Part shown: positions 13,743 through 23,424 of the stretch, piece by piece
Layout of the letters: the number at the start of each line of letters is the position of its first letter
How positions within the stretch are numbered: the stretch's first letter is position 1
Source of the DNA: Pocillopora verrucosa
Taxonomy: Eukaryota; Cnidaria; Anthozoa; Scleractinia; Pocilloporidae
Length of the DNA: 64,000 bases
Reading direction: 5' to 3'
Assembly: GCF_036669915.1 (NCBI RefSeq)
Contig: NC_089316.1
Location: 8,176,520-8,240,519 of the forward strand
Program-made: the position numbers and the translations under genes
The notes under the pieces: generated by a model
The model's database searches: none
Told to the model about the DNA's origin: nothing
Seen by the model: the letters and a program-made list of their open reading frames with translations, nothing else

Positions 13743-13981
13743 ACTCAACTAGATTTGCTTCAGTAAAACTGTTATTTGCGTTGAAGGAAGAGGGAGGTTT
13801 TATCTTCTCTTTGTAAATATGTTTTGCTTAGATTTCCGAGTGTACATGAAAAGTATTTTATTCATAAAATGTTTGAAAATAAGTTCACGATGTTAAATCG
13901 GGATACTCCGTACTTTAGCTCAAAGATACTTTCCATAAAATTGAAATAACTGTACTTTGATTCGTGATTCCGTCTGATTCA

Positions 13982-13987
13982 AATAAA
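13982..13987 (+). terminator. Polyadenylation signal of the EF-hand gene
   Basis: AATAAA lies about 240 bases past the stop codon at 13742, in AT-rich 3' UTR-like sequence. It is the first good match downstream of the stop. Confidence 0.55.
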
Positions 13988-14130
13988 ATGACCTTTATTC
14001 AGTAAAATGTTTATAGTTTTGTTGTTTTACAGTAACCTATCACCCTTTAGATCTCAGTATCGATTCTCTTTACTATCTTTCATATATTCCTGGGGAAGGC
14101 TGTGAGAATTTAGCTATGAATCAAACTATG

Positions 14131-14425
14131 ATAATATATAGATTTAGGCAAGCCTAGAAGTGGACTCGCATTTTTTTCCCGCACGTCTCTTCAACAAAAT
14201 TAGAGCCCCTACTATGGATAAAGTGCGTGGTGATATTAATGGTTTTCATTCACAACTTCTCCGTGTTCGTATAGAGGACTGATTATAGGATAGTGCCCGT
14301 GGTACAGTTGGCCGCGCATGCTAAAAGTAGCAACTTGTAGGGTCGGTCGTACGGTCGTACATCCAAATTTTTTCGGCTTGATGGGTTACTACTATTTTGT
14401 ATAATTATGGGGCTACGCTCCGCTC
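14131..14425 (-). mobile_element. Partial copy of the tRNA-like repeat (SINE-like)
   Basis: Matches the two complete copies at 43.65 and 44.15 kb at both ends (atttaggcaagcctag on the left, and the stretch through cgtacatccaaattttttcg). The central tRNA-like part with A and B boxes is replaced by unrelated sequence, so this copy is internally deleted or rearranged. Confidence 0.6.
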
Positions 14426-15351
14426 GCTTTTCTGTACTCTCGTCATCTTTCTGCATGATAACGCAATTATTATGCAATCTTTAGATCTCTAACTAAAGAC
14501 GCTCTTGATTGCTGAACAAATTCTCCTTGTGGGCACGTTGGGAAATGTAAAGAGAACAGTATCGAGAATGTGCATGCTGATGTTAAGGTGCAAGGGATTG
14601 ATTATTTCACCGTAAGTCGTAAGTTATTTTTTACTTAATAAGTGACATTTAATGATAAGTACAAATTTTCATATCTACATTTTTTTTAAAATTTACTCTA
14701 GCTTAAGGTATATTTTTTAGTTGATTGCTTAGTAGTTGTTGTTTGTTCTTCGAGAAACAATTATCTTCTCTGTCTAAAACCTCGGTAAAGTTTTTTCTTT
14801 TCTAGATTGTACCAATATCAATTTGCTGAAGCATCATTATCCAATGATCACAGACGGTACATATTATTTACAATTCGATACTTAACGACAGAAAAAGCAA
14901 TTAAAACAACAAGTGACAATTTTGTAAGACATATCACATAGTAAAATGGATTTCAGTTCTTCGTTGAATTTGAAAAATTTAATTTTTCCCTAATCACCCT
15001 ACGTCTTTTCGAAACCATATTTGTTATTCGAATTCTCGGAGGTTTATGCTGCCCCCTTAAAAACGAGGTTGCTAAGGGAATTTAATTTTTAACAGTCAGC
15101 ATTTCCAATGACTGATAAGTTTCAATGAAACAGTGTACTCAGGTTTCATGGTCAGCGGTAGCTCTGCTAGAATTGAGTTCATTTACGTTTACAGCGACCA
15201 AGCGCTGCCTTGATTGTAATCAACCAGATTTTTGTAAGAAGTTTATACAATATTTACTGAACTTGCCGCAGCACTAAGTGTTTCAATAATGCTCCATCAA
15301 AGCAGTGTTATTTATTTACAAAAAACTTAAAATCAGGTGGTCCCCATGCAC

Positions 15352-15992
15352 TCAGCACCATTGAAATCTGGGCATGGGCAATGTGGGGTATGTGACTGGT
15401 CGATGAAAGGCGGACCCTGGTCTTTCTAAAGCGTAGTGAAGTCGCTTCTCTTCCGGTCGAAGATGTATAAACTTTGCCATACTTTCTTGCACAACTGAAA
15501 AAGACAATTGATATCCATTTAAGTTACGACGAATTATTGCCTAAAATTCCAGGGCTGACCTCCTAAATAAGTAACGAGAAATCCCACACGAAATAAACAT
15601 TCTTGTACTCCCAAGATCGTATTAGAAATTCTCCTTACTGCCTGCTTTGCAATTCTTATGAGGTTACTTCGGTGAAATTTTATAGGATCGACAAATAATC
15701 CGCTAATTGATATTCCTCATTATTTCTCATCACTTTTCTGCATGATATTGTACTGTTATTGTAAGGAGAAATTCTGTCTTCGTTACTCATGGGAGTTAAA
15801 TGGTTAAGTAAAGTTTGATGGAAATTTTGAGCGAATTAACTCCTTAAATACATTCAAGGTCTAAAAACGTTTTCGAACGTTTCATTTCATTTGTTTCCCG
15901 TACGTTAGGAAAATCAAAAAGTGACGTCGTTTACCTGATTTCGGCCAATGATCAGCCTGATATTGACACCACGTGACCACTACCTCGGCCAT
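15352..15992 (-). CDS. Small two-exon gene, unknown product (about 66 aa as modelled)
   Basis: Exon 15935-16036 (coding from ATG at 15992 if that is the start) joins exon 15352-15494, with stop at 15352-15354. Both acceptors have long pyrimidine tracts (ttttatgttttag, ttgtctttttcag) and the donor is CAG|gtaaac. The joined frame starts MAEVVVTWCQYQADH, continues through a basic stretch HLRPEEKRLHYALERPG and ends PTLPMPRFQWC. No signal peptide or membrane segment is visible. The frame is also open upstream of the ATG to the acceptor at 16036, so the real start may be in an unseen exon and this may be only the 3' end of a longer gene. I do not recognise the family. The splice evidence is good; the start is uncertain. 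Confidence 0.55.
15603..15808. mobile_element. MITE, family M2
   Basis: Contains the family signature: actcccaagatcgtattaga, ttctccttactgcctgc, gatattcctcattatttctc, and end catgggagttaaatggttaa. It sits in the intron between the two exons of the small minus-strand gene. Confidence 0.7.
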
Positions 15993-16207
15993 GTGGTGTA
16001 AAGTTACTTTCTGTGGATCGCTGGGAAATGTGAGACCTAAAACATAAAAAGACAAAAAAAAAAGAGATAATTATTTCAGTTCTTAGTCGTTCTGTTAATT
16101 TTACCAATGGAAATGAAACAACGGGAAGTGGCGAAAGTTTGGGTCTGTCGAAATTTTTTTTCAGTGCTTTGGTTCTCAAGGTAAGCCTTGCTGTGTTGTC
16201 TCCTTAG

Positions 16208-16528
16208 GTTCCTCTCGGATCAAAGTTTGTGCCCAGTACCCCACGTTCTAATTTGGACGCGACGTGAGTTGATCATTTAGCTCCACTTGATCTTCGCGAT
16301 CCAGTCGTAACAAATTTGTATTCACGGTAGAATATTACTTTGAGAAACCTTCGTTTAACGGTAAAAATCTCAAAGAAATCCTTGATCCCTCGTCTCATAA
16401 TTACCTCTCTGTCTACTCTGCCACTGTTCCGACTTCTCTCTTCTTCCCACCAACTCATCGGCCACAGAGAACACTTTCGGAGCCACAATGTTACTTCCCC
16501 AGAAATTCCAGAATTCTCTTATAACTGA
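16208..16528 (+). CDS. Candidate terminal exons of a plus-strand gene (weak)
   Basis: Exon 16208-16263 (acceptor tgttgtctccttag, donor gac|gtgagt) joins exon 16468-16528 (acceptor catcggccacag, stop at 16526). They read VPLGSKFVPSTPRSNLDA, then TEHFRSHNVTSPEIPEFSYN and stop. An alternative frame through the second exon is also open. No upstream exon was found, so this may be chance. The product is unknown. Confidence 0.3.
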
Positions 16529-16905
16529 TCCAAATACTCCCCCTGTGGGACATGAAAGTAAGAAGGGATCAGCTAAAAAGCACGCCTAATCCTTCTAATG
16601 TGATTAAAACGCTGTCACTGGGAGAGGTCTGAGCACGAGACCATTTTGCAGATAGGACAAAAGTGAAAAATATTGACGTTTGAAAAATAATTTTTACATA
16701 AATTATTCACTGAATTGTTGATAAAGAGAAGTTCCACACACCGGGAATTTCAATTTCCTTTCGCTAAAAACATATTCAGGATGAAGATTTAGATATATGA
16801 AAATTCACATATTTGCACTGCGGTGGAAAGATGAAATTAGAAGATCCTCGCAGCTAAGAACACTACTGAAACTAGTAGTTGTAAGTAGGACCTGAAAAAA
16901 ATTTC

Positions 16906-16978
16906 AGGCCCGTACGGGATTTGAACCCATGACCTCTGCGATACCGGTGCAGCGCTCTACTAACTGAGCTAACAAGCC
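16906..16978 (-). tRNA. tRNA-Thr-like sequence, inverted copy
   Basis: 73 nt folding as a cloverleaf: acceptor GGCTTGT with ACGGGCC, D arm GCTC/GAGC, anticodon arm CTGCA/CGCAG with a 31-39 A-C mismatch, T arm ATGGG/CCCGT. Anticodon GGT (Thr). Position 33 is C rather than the near-universal U. The D loop reads AGTTAGTA, so one of the invariant GG pair is lost. Probably not functional. Confidence 0.6.
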
Positions 16979-17142
16979 AACTGGGAGCTGGTCAATGAAT
17001 TGGGTACAAATAAACATCCGAGTGAATGAAGATTTAGATATATGAAAATTCACATATTTGCACTGCGGTGGAAAGATGAAATTAGAAGATCCTCGCAGCT
17101 AAGAACACTACTGAAACTAGTAGTTGTAAGTAGGACCTGAAA

Positions 17143-17215
17143 AGCTTGTTAGCTCAATTGGTAGAGCGCTGCACCGGTATCGCAGAGGTCATGGGTTCAA
17201 ATCCCGTACGGGCCT
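17143..17215 (+). tRNA. tRNA-Thr-like copy 1 (first base altered)
   Basis: Same 73-nt cloverleaf as the other units, but base 1 is A instead of G because the copy sits on the inversion junction, so the first acceptor pair is lost. A box TAGCTCAATTGG and B box GGTTCAAATCC are intact. The T-run follows at once. Confidence 0.6.
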
Positions 17216-17387
17216 GAAATTTTTTTCAGGTCCTACTTACAACTACTAGTTTCAGTAGTGTTCTTAGCTGCGAGGATCTTCTAATTTCATCTTTCCACCG
17301 CAGTGCAAATATGTGAATTTTCATATATCTAAATCTTCATTCACTCGGATGTTTATTTGTACCCAATTCATTGACCAGCTCCCAGTT

Positions 17388-17460
17388 GGCTTGTTAGCTC
17401 AATTGGTAGAGCGCTGCACCGGTATCGCAGAGGTCATGGGTTCAAATCCCGTACGGGCCT
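17388..17460 (+). tRNA. tRNA-Thr-like copy 2 (anticodon GGT)
   Basis: Complete 73-nt copy with intact acceptor stem, A and B boxes and discriminator T. The anticodon loop is CCGGTAT, with C33 and the 31-39 mismatch. GAAATTTTTTT follows as a pol III terminator. Confidence 0.65.
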
Positions 17461-17632
17461 GAAATTTTTTTCAGGTCCTACTTACAACTACTAGTTTCAG
17501 TAGTGTTCTTAGCTGCGAGGATCTTCTAATTTCATCTTTCCACCGCAGTGCAAATATGTGAATTTTCATATATCTAAATCTTCATTCACTCGGATGTTTA
17601 TTTGTACCCAATTCATTGACCAGCTCCCAGTT

Positions 17633-17705
17633 GGCTTGTTAGCTCAATTGGTAGAGCGCTGCACCGGTATCGCAGAGGTCAAGGGTTCAAATCCCGTACG
17701 GGCCT
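17633..17705 (+). tRNA. tRNA-Thr-like copy 3
   Basis: As copy 2, but the variable-loop/T-arm junction reads AGGTCAAGGG instead of AGGTCATGGG (one substitution in the T stem). Confidence 0.63.
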
Positions 17706-17877
17706 GAAATTTTTTTCAGGTCCTACTTACAACTACTAGTTTCAGTAGTGTTCTTAGCTGCGAGGATCTTCTAATTTCATCTTTCCACCGCAGTGCAAAT
17801 ATGTGAATTTTCATATATCTAAATCTTCATTCACTCGGATGTTTATTTGTACCCAATTCATTGACCAGCTCCCAGTT

Positions 17878-17950
17878 GGCTTGTTAGCTCAATTGGTAGA
17901 GCGCTGCACCGGTATCGCAGAGGTCATGGGTTCAAATCCCGTACGGGCCT
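17878..17950 (+). tRNA. tRNA-Thr-like copy 4
   Basis: Identical by eye to copy 2 over all 73 nt, with the same 3' T-run and spacer. Confidence 0.65.
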
Positions 17951-18122
17951 GAAATTTTTTTCAGGTCCTACTTACAACTACTAGTTTCAGTAGTGTTCTT
18001 AGCTGCGAGGATCTTCTAATTTCATCTTTCCACCGCAGTGCAAATATGTGAATTTTCATATATCTAAATCTTCATTCACTCGGATGTTTATTTGTACCCA
18101 ATTCATTGACCAGCTCCCAGTT

Positions 18123-18194
18123 GGCTTGTTAGCTCAATTGGTAGAGCGCTGCACCGGTATCGCAGAGGTCATGGGTTCAAATCCCGTACGGCCT
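18123..18194 (+). tRNA. tRNA-Thr-like copy 5 (one base deleted)
   Basis: 72 nt. The 3' acceptor strand reads TACGGCCT instead of TACGGGCCT, so one G is missing. It is the last unit, and its spacer is truncated 76 bases further on at the array boundary. Confidence 0.6.
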
Positions 18195-18281
18195 GAAATT
18201 TTTTTCAGGTCCTACTTACAACTACTAGTTTCAGTAGTGTTCTTAGCTGCGAGGATCTTCTAATTTCATCATATTCAGGAT

Positions 18282-18287
18282 TTTATT
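18282..18287 (-). terminator. gcm polyadenylation signal
   Basis: TTTATT on the plus strand (AATAAA on the minus) about 20 bases beyond the gcm stop. Cleavage 10-30 bases later would fall at the edge of the tRNA-like array. Confidence 0.5.
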
Positions 18288-18305
18288 GCATTCGTTTGGT
18301 ATTAT

Positions 18306-21300
18306 TCAAAATAATCTCAGCTCACCTGACAACATGCAGTCCGTGCTGACATATTCCTGTGCAGTGCATTTCTCTCCCGTGAGCCTTTGCGTCATGTCGC
18401 GGAACTTCATTGTAAGTAGCGGGTCTTGTAACCTTGTAATTATCTCTCGCTTGCACAGTTCAAAGTGCATGTCGTAGCTCTGTAAACTGCTGGTGATCTT
18501 TTCTCGGAGCATTTTGTACAATGAGCTGACGCTTTTGTACTGGAAGACCTTAAGGAGAGTTTGCACTTGAGTATTGATGATCATGTTTACTATGGCCTCG
18601 GTCACCATCTGTGCCTGGTCAGCGGGGAAATCATGGATAACCATCTGCCACTGTTGACGAACAAGATCACGTGTTAGTAAGGAGGATAAGGCAATCTACC
18701 AAATGATTTTAGAGGGAATGAGGGGTATCTTTTTTATTGCATTTCGGAAAGTCCCGAACAAAAGCATCATCTTTACCTATTCTTTAAAGCTAACTTTGAC
18801 ATTTGGTGGAATACCCCCGCGCCAATGAAGCATTGATTTTAAAATCAAGACTTTTCAATTCCCTCCAGATAACATGACAAAAAGACAGAAAGACAGCATT
18901 TACAAGATGGTTTTTTACATTACCTTGGGCGAAAAGAAGTCTTCATCAGGCGTGGAACAAAGGCGAGCCAAAGTCTTCATATGGTGAATTTGCCCTTCCT
19001 TCGTTCCTTGCCGATATAACGTTGCCATTACAACAGGCCATCCCATCACGCTTCGAGATATCATACGGGTCTCCAGCAAGTCAAATCCGGGAATGACATC
19101 GTGGAATGTCTGACAGAGTAAGTAAAGTTTCCCGTATGTGGTAATGTTCGTTTGATCATGTGACAGAGCCCTATGAAAGAGGGATTCTGACTCGGGTACA
19201 GTCACACAGATATATTGGTCTTCTTCCTCAACTGAGTAACCTCTCAATAATCCAGACGAGAGCGAAGAGGACAACTGCACAATCTCTGATTGCCTTGTAA
19301 GTAAATTTTCCTCTATTTCAGCGTGTTGTCTTTTTCTAGACTTGTGCTTTTTTCCATCAGAGGACGTCGAAGCATTCTAAGGAGAAAAAAACAACACTAA
19401 ATTTTCCTTGCTTAATTTTAGATCTTAAACTTCAAGCGTAATATGCTGCATTTTCAAATAAATCCTAACTCGTCTAGAATCCACAAAAGGGACGTTTTGT
19501 ACTCCTGAAGAAAAATTCTCCAAATAAATTCAATAGATTTTAAAAAGAGAAGGCAGGTCAACTAAGCTAACGGATCGGGTCTTCAGTGCTTTCTTAGGAG
19601 CATGTGACTAACTAATACATTAGTCGCATTAAAACTCTACATGGTTCCTTCTAACTGAATTTTCCCAGTTGTCTCTCTGACTGGCGCACTATGTTTAATT
19701 TCCTCACGTGACTCTCTTTATCAGCGCACTTAATTAAAATTACCTCCTGTTTCTCTGTTTTGTCTTCTGTGTTCTCCACTTGCTCGCTGTTACCTTTCTG
19801 GCTGCTGCTAACTTTGTTATTTGAATTTCTATCCGGAGTTGCTCTTCTTGCTTGAGGCCTGAAGTGATCATGGGTACCTTTGGACTCAAAATAGATTCCA
19901 TCCTCTTGATGGACCCAAAAGTGGGTCACTGGATATCCGTTGTTACCTGGAAAGAAAAAAAGAAAGGTAAAATGAGAGTATGTCAATCTTTCTGTACAAG
20001 AACTTAACGTAACGAAAAAGCCGAGTCTCGACAAGAAAAAATCATTCTTTCTTACCTGTACACTTTCTGTGGACGAGAGTTCCTGTGCACGTGGCGTTTG
20101 GACAATTTTGACCCATTTGTCTTTCCCGAACTGCAATAAGAGGATGGAGTAGACTTAGCTTCCTGCTCAACAGAGTTACAGAAAGACAGATGGAAAAGAG
20201 ATTATCTGAGTTCCAGCCAGAGAAAAAGACAGATACACAGACAGAAAGACACACAGACCAACATACAGGAAGACAGGTAGGAAAACAAAGACAAAGGTAG
20301 ACAGACCCCAGATAGACAGACAACCTTAGAAACGAACAGAAAGACAGACAGGCCACTTAACAGGAAGCAAGAATTCAGGAACATTGAGAGTGGGCCGACA
20401 GCCACGTAGATAGGCAAGAAGTTCGCTTACCTTTATCAGATATAGCAGGTCTAACGACAATTTTAAGCCCATTTGGCAGTGTGCAGTCGTCACTACATAG
20501 CAGTACTCCAACACAAGTCTTCTTAAGTACAAACTTGTTGTGGTTGTTGGTATATTTCATAGCCCACCCAGAAATATGTGCTTGAGCCTCTCTGCTATAC
20601 GGTGAGTAGCGGAGTTTAGTAGAGCCGTCAATCCATTCCTCGAATTCATCGTATTCCTTGATCGCCTAATAATCGAAAAACATTGAGAATGAGATTGGAT
20701 GGCTATTATTGAATATTTTGTTAGAAATGGTGGCCAATATCTTAACGAAGGCAGTTATCGGGTTTCGCTCTAAGATGGAAGATGAATATTTTTGTAGAAT
20801 GGTGGAAACAGCGAAACCTGCTCTGGTTTGCTTAGCTTTTCTTTATTATTATTATTTTTTATTATTATTATTATTATCATTATTATTATTATTATTTTCT
20901 ATTAACCTTATTCTGGTTTCAGCTTTTTTTATTCACTTAATTCTTCTTACATATAATTTTCAATTGTATTCTTTTCTCATTTAAATTATTTTCTGTCCAC
21001 CCAGAGAAATATAGGTCCGTCAGGCATACACGCGTAATAAATATTTGAACTTATTGCTTGCATTTCTAATTCTCATTACTCCCTGCGTCCGTGGCTAAGC
21101 ATGCGCAAACTCAATTATGCCATATGCTGGCTCTTCCTAGCATAAGTTAATTCAGTATTAGTTGTTAAACTTTATAAAGCCTAGCGTCGATGGTCCAATT
21201 ACTCCAACAAAAGTATCCTCAAAGCAGCCATCTATGTATGTTCACTGACCTGTAGAATTCCCGCTTCAGCCTCAGGCTCATGAAAAGATCTTTCTCGATT

Positions 21301-22413
21301 ATCAATGCCTCTTTCGTGTCCCACAAGGTAGTGATAAGCGAGCCCAGGTACCGGATAATGAAGGGCTGTTTCCGGATACCATAAAGAGGACCTAAAAATG
21401 AAGGAAAAGAAGATTCAAGACCCGACGATAATATTTTACAAATGCAACCTTCAAGTGTCGCAAAAGCATAAAACAGTAATCGCAAATGTTAAAGATATAA
21501 AAAGCCAAAATCACAAGGAATTCAATTTAACAGCAAGTGAACGCGAGGGTGCGCGGTATAACTTGGCAGGGGATTGGCTTTAGCTGTTTCTGATTGGTGT
21601 AGGAGATGGCTACGTCAGTGGTCTATAGACCAATCACAGAGCGAGATAAAACAGAACCGAAGAAATCCTTAATTTATTCCTATGCGTAATCGGAGTTGCG
21701 CTGTTATACAGGCAAAGACTTTCAAAATCTTCTTAACTTGTACAAATAAATAAGATTATGATAATAAAATAGGAGAACAAATATCAAATATAGGCGACAT
21801 AAAAGCTTACAAAATTATTCATGTAAGATACCGCCTAACTGTAGCCTACAGTCGTATAGAACAGTTTCTTAGTGAATGTCAAAAACCAAAACCAAATCAA
21901 TTTCAACCACCATCAGAACTTCAATAACCAATCAGAATTTAAAGTAGAAAAAAGGCAACCCGCTTGAAGCGCGGGAAAACGCGAGTGACCAAGACGGATT
22001 GGTTTTAGTTTTGCTTCTGATTGGTTGAAATGGTAGCACAAGTTTTAGCGACCAATCACAGAGCAAAGTGAAGCTGAAACCAAAGCGATTCAGGATTACT
22101 TTCAACACTCAATTGTAAACCGCTCTAATTTCCAAATCTCACTCTAGACTAATGGCCTTAGTAGCCAATAACTAAATTAACATTGAGTTTCGGTTTCCTT
22201 TAATTTAGATTTCGCCTGGCTCAGTTGTCAAAATAATTAAAACGTTTTAACCGACAATTGAGAATGCGCGAGGTTTGTGGTGTTACTTTTAGCGGCTATT
22301 TAAATCACCAGCTTATCGGAAAGAAAAGATATAACAAAAAGTGTTTTAAATACTTACGCCAACTTCAGTTTCTTCTGGGGAATATGACATAAATTTCCAT
22401 TAACATTCCCCAT
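18306..22413 (-). CDS. gcm: GCM-domain transcription factor (glial cells missing homologue)
   Basis: Seven coding exons (high to low): 22413-22358, 21391-21250, 20665-20431, 20130-20056, 19946-19744, 19376-18924, 18650-18306; all junctions keep phase, giving 502 aa. The start ATG (MGNVNGNLCHIP) is in an exon beginning at 22426. The GCM domain runs from about residue 67 (EYDEFEEWIDG) through SGWAMKYTNNHN, VLKKTCVGVLLC, CTLPNGLKI, RPAISDK and NCPNATCTG to NGYPVTHFWVH and KGTHDHFRPQ, across four exons. This domain is a zinc-containing DNA-binding fold; the Cys and His set used for the two zinc sites appears present. Two other consensus Cys are changed (AICDK to AISDK, GHCGYP to GNNGYP). After the domain come a Ser/Gln-rich linker, a basic KKHKSRKR stretch (likely nuclear signal), and about 250 residues of helical sequence I do not recognise. 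Identification is secure; the target genes are not inferable. Confidence 0.93.
20195..20345. repeat. Degenerate GACA/ACAG-rich low-complexity tract
   Basis: Irregular repeats of agacagaa, agacaca and ggtagacag in the intron between gcm exons 20431-20665 and 20056-20130. It creates false Cys/Leu/Ser/Val-rich minus-strand reading frames. Confidence 0.8.
20845..20900. repeat. (TTA)n/(ATT)n microsatellite
   Basis: Nearly perfect TTA/ATT trinucleotide run just upstream of a gcm exon, in the intron 20666-21249. Confidence 0.9.
21535..21680. repeat. Dispersed repeat with CCAAT-rich ends, copy 1
   Basis: Contains gattggctttagctgtttct, gattggtgtagg and agaccaatcacagagcg, giving short inverted pairs of gattgg and ccaatc. 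A diverged second copy is at 21.97-22.11 kb in the same gcm intron. Confidence 0.55.
21965..22110. repeat. Dispersed repeat with CCAAT-rich ends, copy 2
   Basis: Contains cggattggttttagttttgc, ttctgattggttg and gcgaccaatcacagagc, parallel to the copy at 21.54 kb. Non-coding and intronic. Confidence 0.55.
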
Positions 22414-22426
22414 CTGGGCGGCAAAT
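22414..22426 (-). other. gcm: gcm 5' UTR part of first coding exon
   Basis: Acceptor ccatttag ends at 22427. The frame is open across these 13 bases, so they could be coding if an upstream exon supplies a start; the ATG at 22413 is the simplest choice. Confidence 0.45.
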
Positions 22427-23348
22427 CTAAATGGACAAGAAACAAGAATTTTTTCTTTTAATTAACAGTCGTGAAACGCTATACAAAGATATATTATAAA
22501 AACTTACTTTTAAGTTTTCGGTTTCGCAACTTAATCGCGATTTGAAATGCTGAACTGAAAAAATCTGTATGGATTGTTTCAGTGTTTTCAGTTTGAAGAT
22601 GGAGTTGAGATTTAATCAGTCATTGACTGTGTGTGTGAATCAATTATGTACTAAAAAACCAAAATTCATTGATTAAAAAGCTAGCACAGCTTGTTTTAAA
22701 GGCGTGTTCTCTTGTAACGCCCGAGGAATTTATTTAATGAAATTTGTGATCATATATTGGCCTTCTTGCAAAATCATGTGTACATATTACACATGCTGAT
22801 CACGATTTTTGAAATGATAACTTGAAAGACCACCTACGGAGAAATACAGGCACGTACTTCCTCAGGCAAAGCAGGCGAGTTAAGCAACGACATGGGAACA
22901 AGCCCCAGCCCGGATATATGCGATACTATAAAAAACGATAGTTTATCTCTCTTCCCGATGAATTTTCATTTTGTAACTCACAAATCCTCGGTTCCATTAA
23001 AAAAAAACACTGAAATCACAGATAAAGCGCAAGGAAGAACAATTTTTTTCCAGCAATTGAAAGAAATGCCAGCAAAAATGCTCAGGAAGAACTAGATTGA
23101 ATGAAATAAAGAAAGTAGTTTGAACTCTAATAAAATAAACGATGTCACGAAGCAGAAATCCATGATTTCTTTGGCTATTTTTTGAGGACTCATCGACATC
23201 ACACGAACATGGAATTTTATTTTTTTTATTTCTAACAAAAGTACGTTTAAATTTAAAAGATATTTATAGCTTTTAGTTTAAATTACAGTGAATAACTGAG
23301 AATCCCGTCATATTTATATTAAGAAGATTCAACTCAAGACTTTCTCAC

Positions 23349-23424
23349 CCTTCTGTTGTTACAATGGAAGCCAGCGCGCGATTGAATTTCGCCAAAATCT
23401 CTCCGTCTCCTATTCGGACCGTGT
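23349..23424 (-). other. Candidate upstream non-coding exon of gcm
   Basis: Acceptor ttttgtgacag precedes 23424 and donor GAAGG|gtgaga follows 23349. All three frames contain stops or lack ATG, so it would be 5' UTR. It lies 0.9 kb upstream of the first coding exon on the same strand. Confidence 0.35.

Larger units (their letters stand above)
16782..18269 (+). mobile_element. Multimeric tRNA-Thr-like array bounded by an 11-bp direct repeat
   Basis: One inverted tRNA-like copy (with its spacer) is followed by five direct copies at an exact 245-bp period (starts 17143, 17388, 17633, 17878, 18123). CATATTCAGGA flanks the whole block at 16771-16781 and 18270-18280, as a target-site duplication would. 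The inversion junction is at about 17142/17143, where the inverted spacer breaks off in cctgaaa and the first direct tRNA loses its first G. The last unit is truncated after taatttcatc. The spacer contains cctgaaattttttttcagg-like sequence, a hairpin with a T-run that could stop RNA polymerase III. Array structure and flanking repeat are directly visible; a single insertion event is inference. Confidence 0.8.

Noticed and set aside
16273-16488. Minus-strand frame of 71 residues as an upstream exon of the small gene
   Set aside because: No donor in the right phase to join 16036, and composition is not protein-like.
16782-18269. CRISPR-like regularly spaced repeats
   Set aside because: Units are 245 bp with tRNA-like cores and identical spacers in a eukaryotic genome; not a CRISPR array.
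20042-20417. Cys/Leu/Ser/Val-rich minus-strand frames
   Set aside because: Translation of the GACA/ACAG low-complexity tract in a gcm intron; the real exon here is 20056-20130 in another frame.
21219-21485. Minus-strand frame starting MRLLFYAF
   Set aside because: Wrong frame over gcm exon 21250-21391; only the frame reading SSLWYPETALHYPVPG keeps phase with both neighbours.
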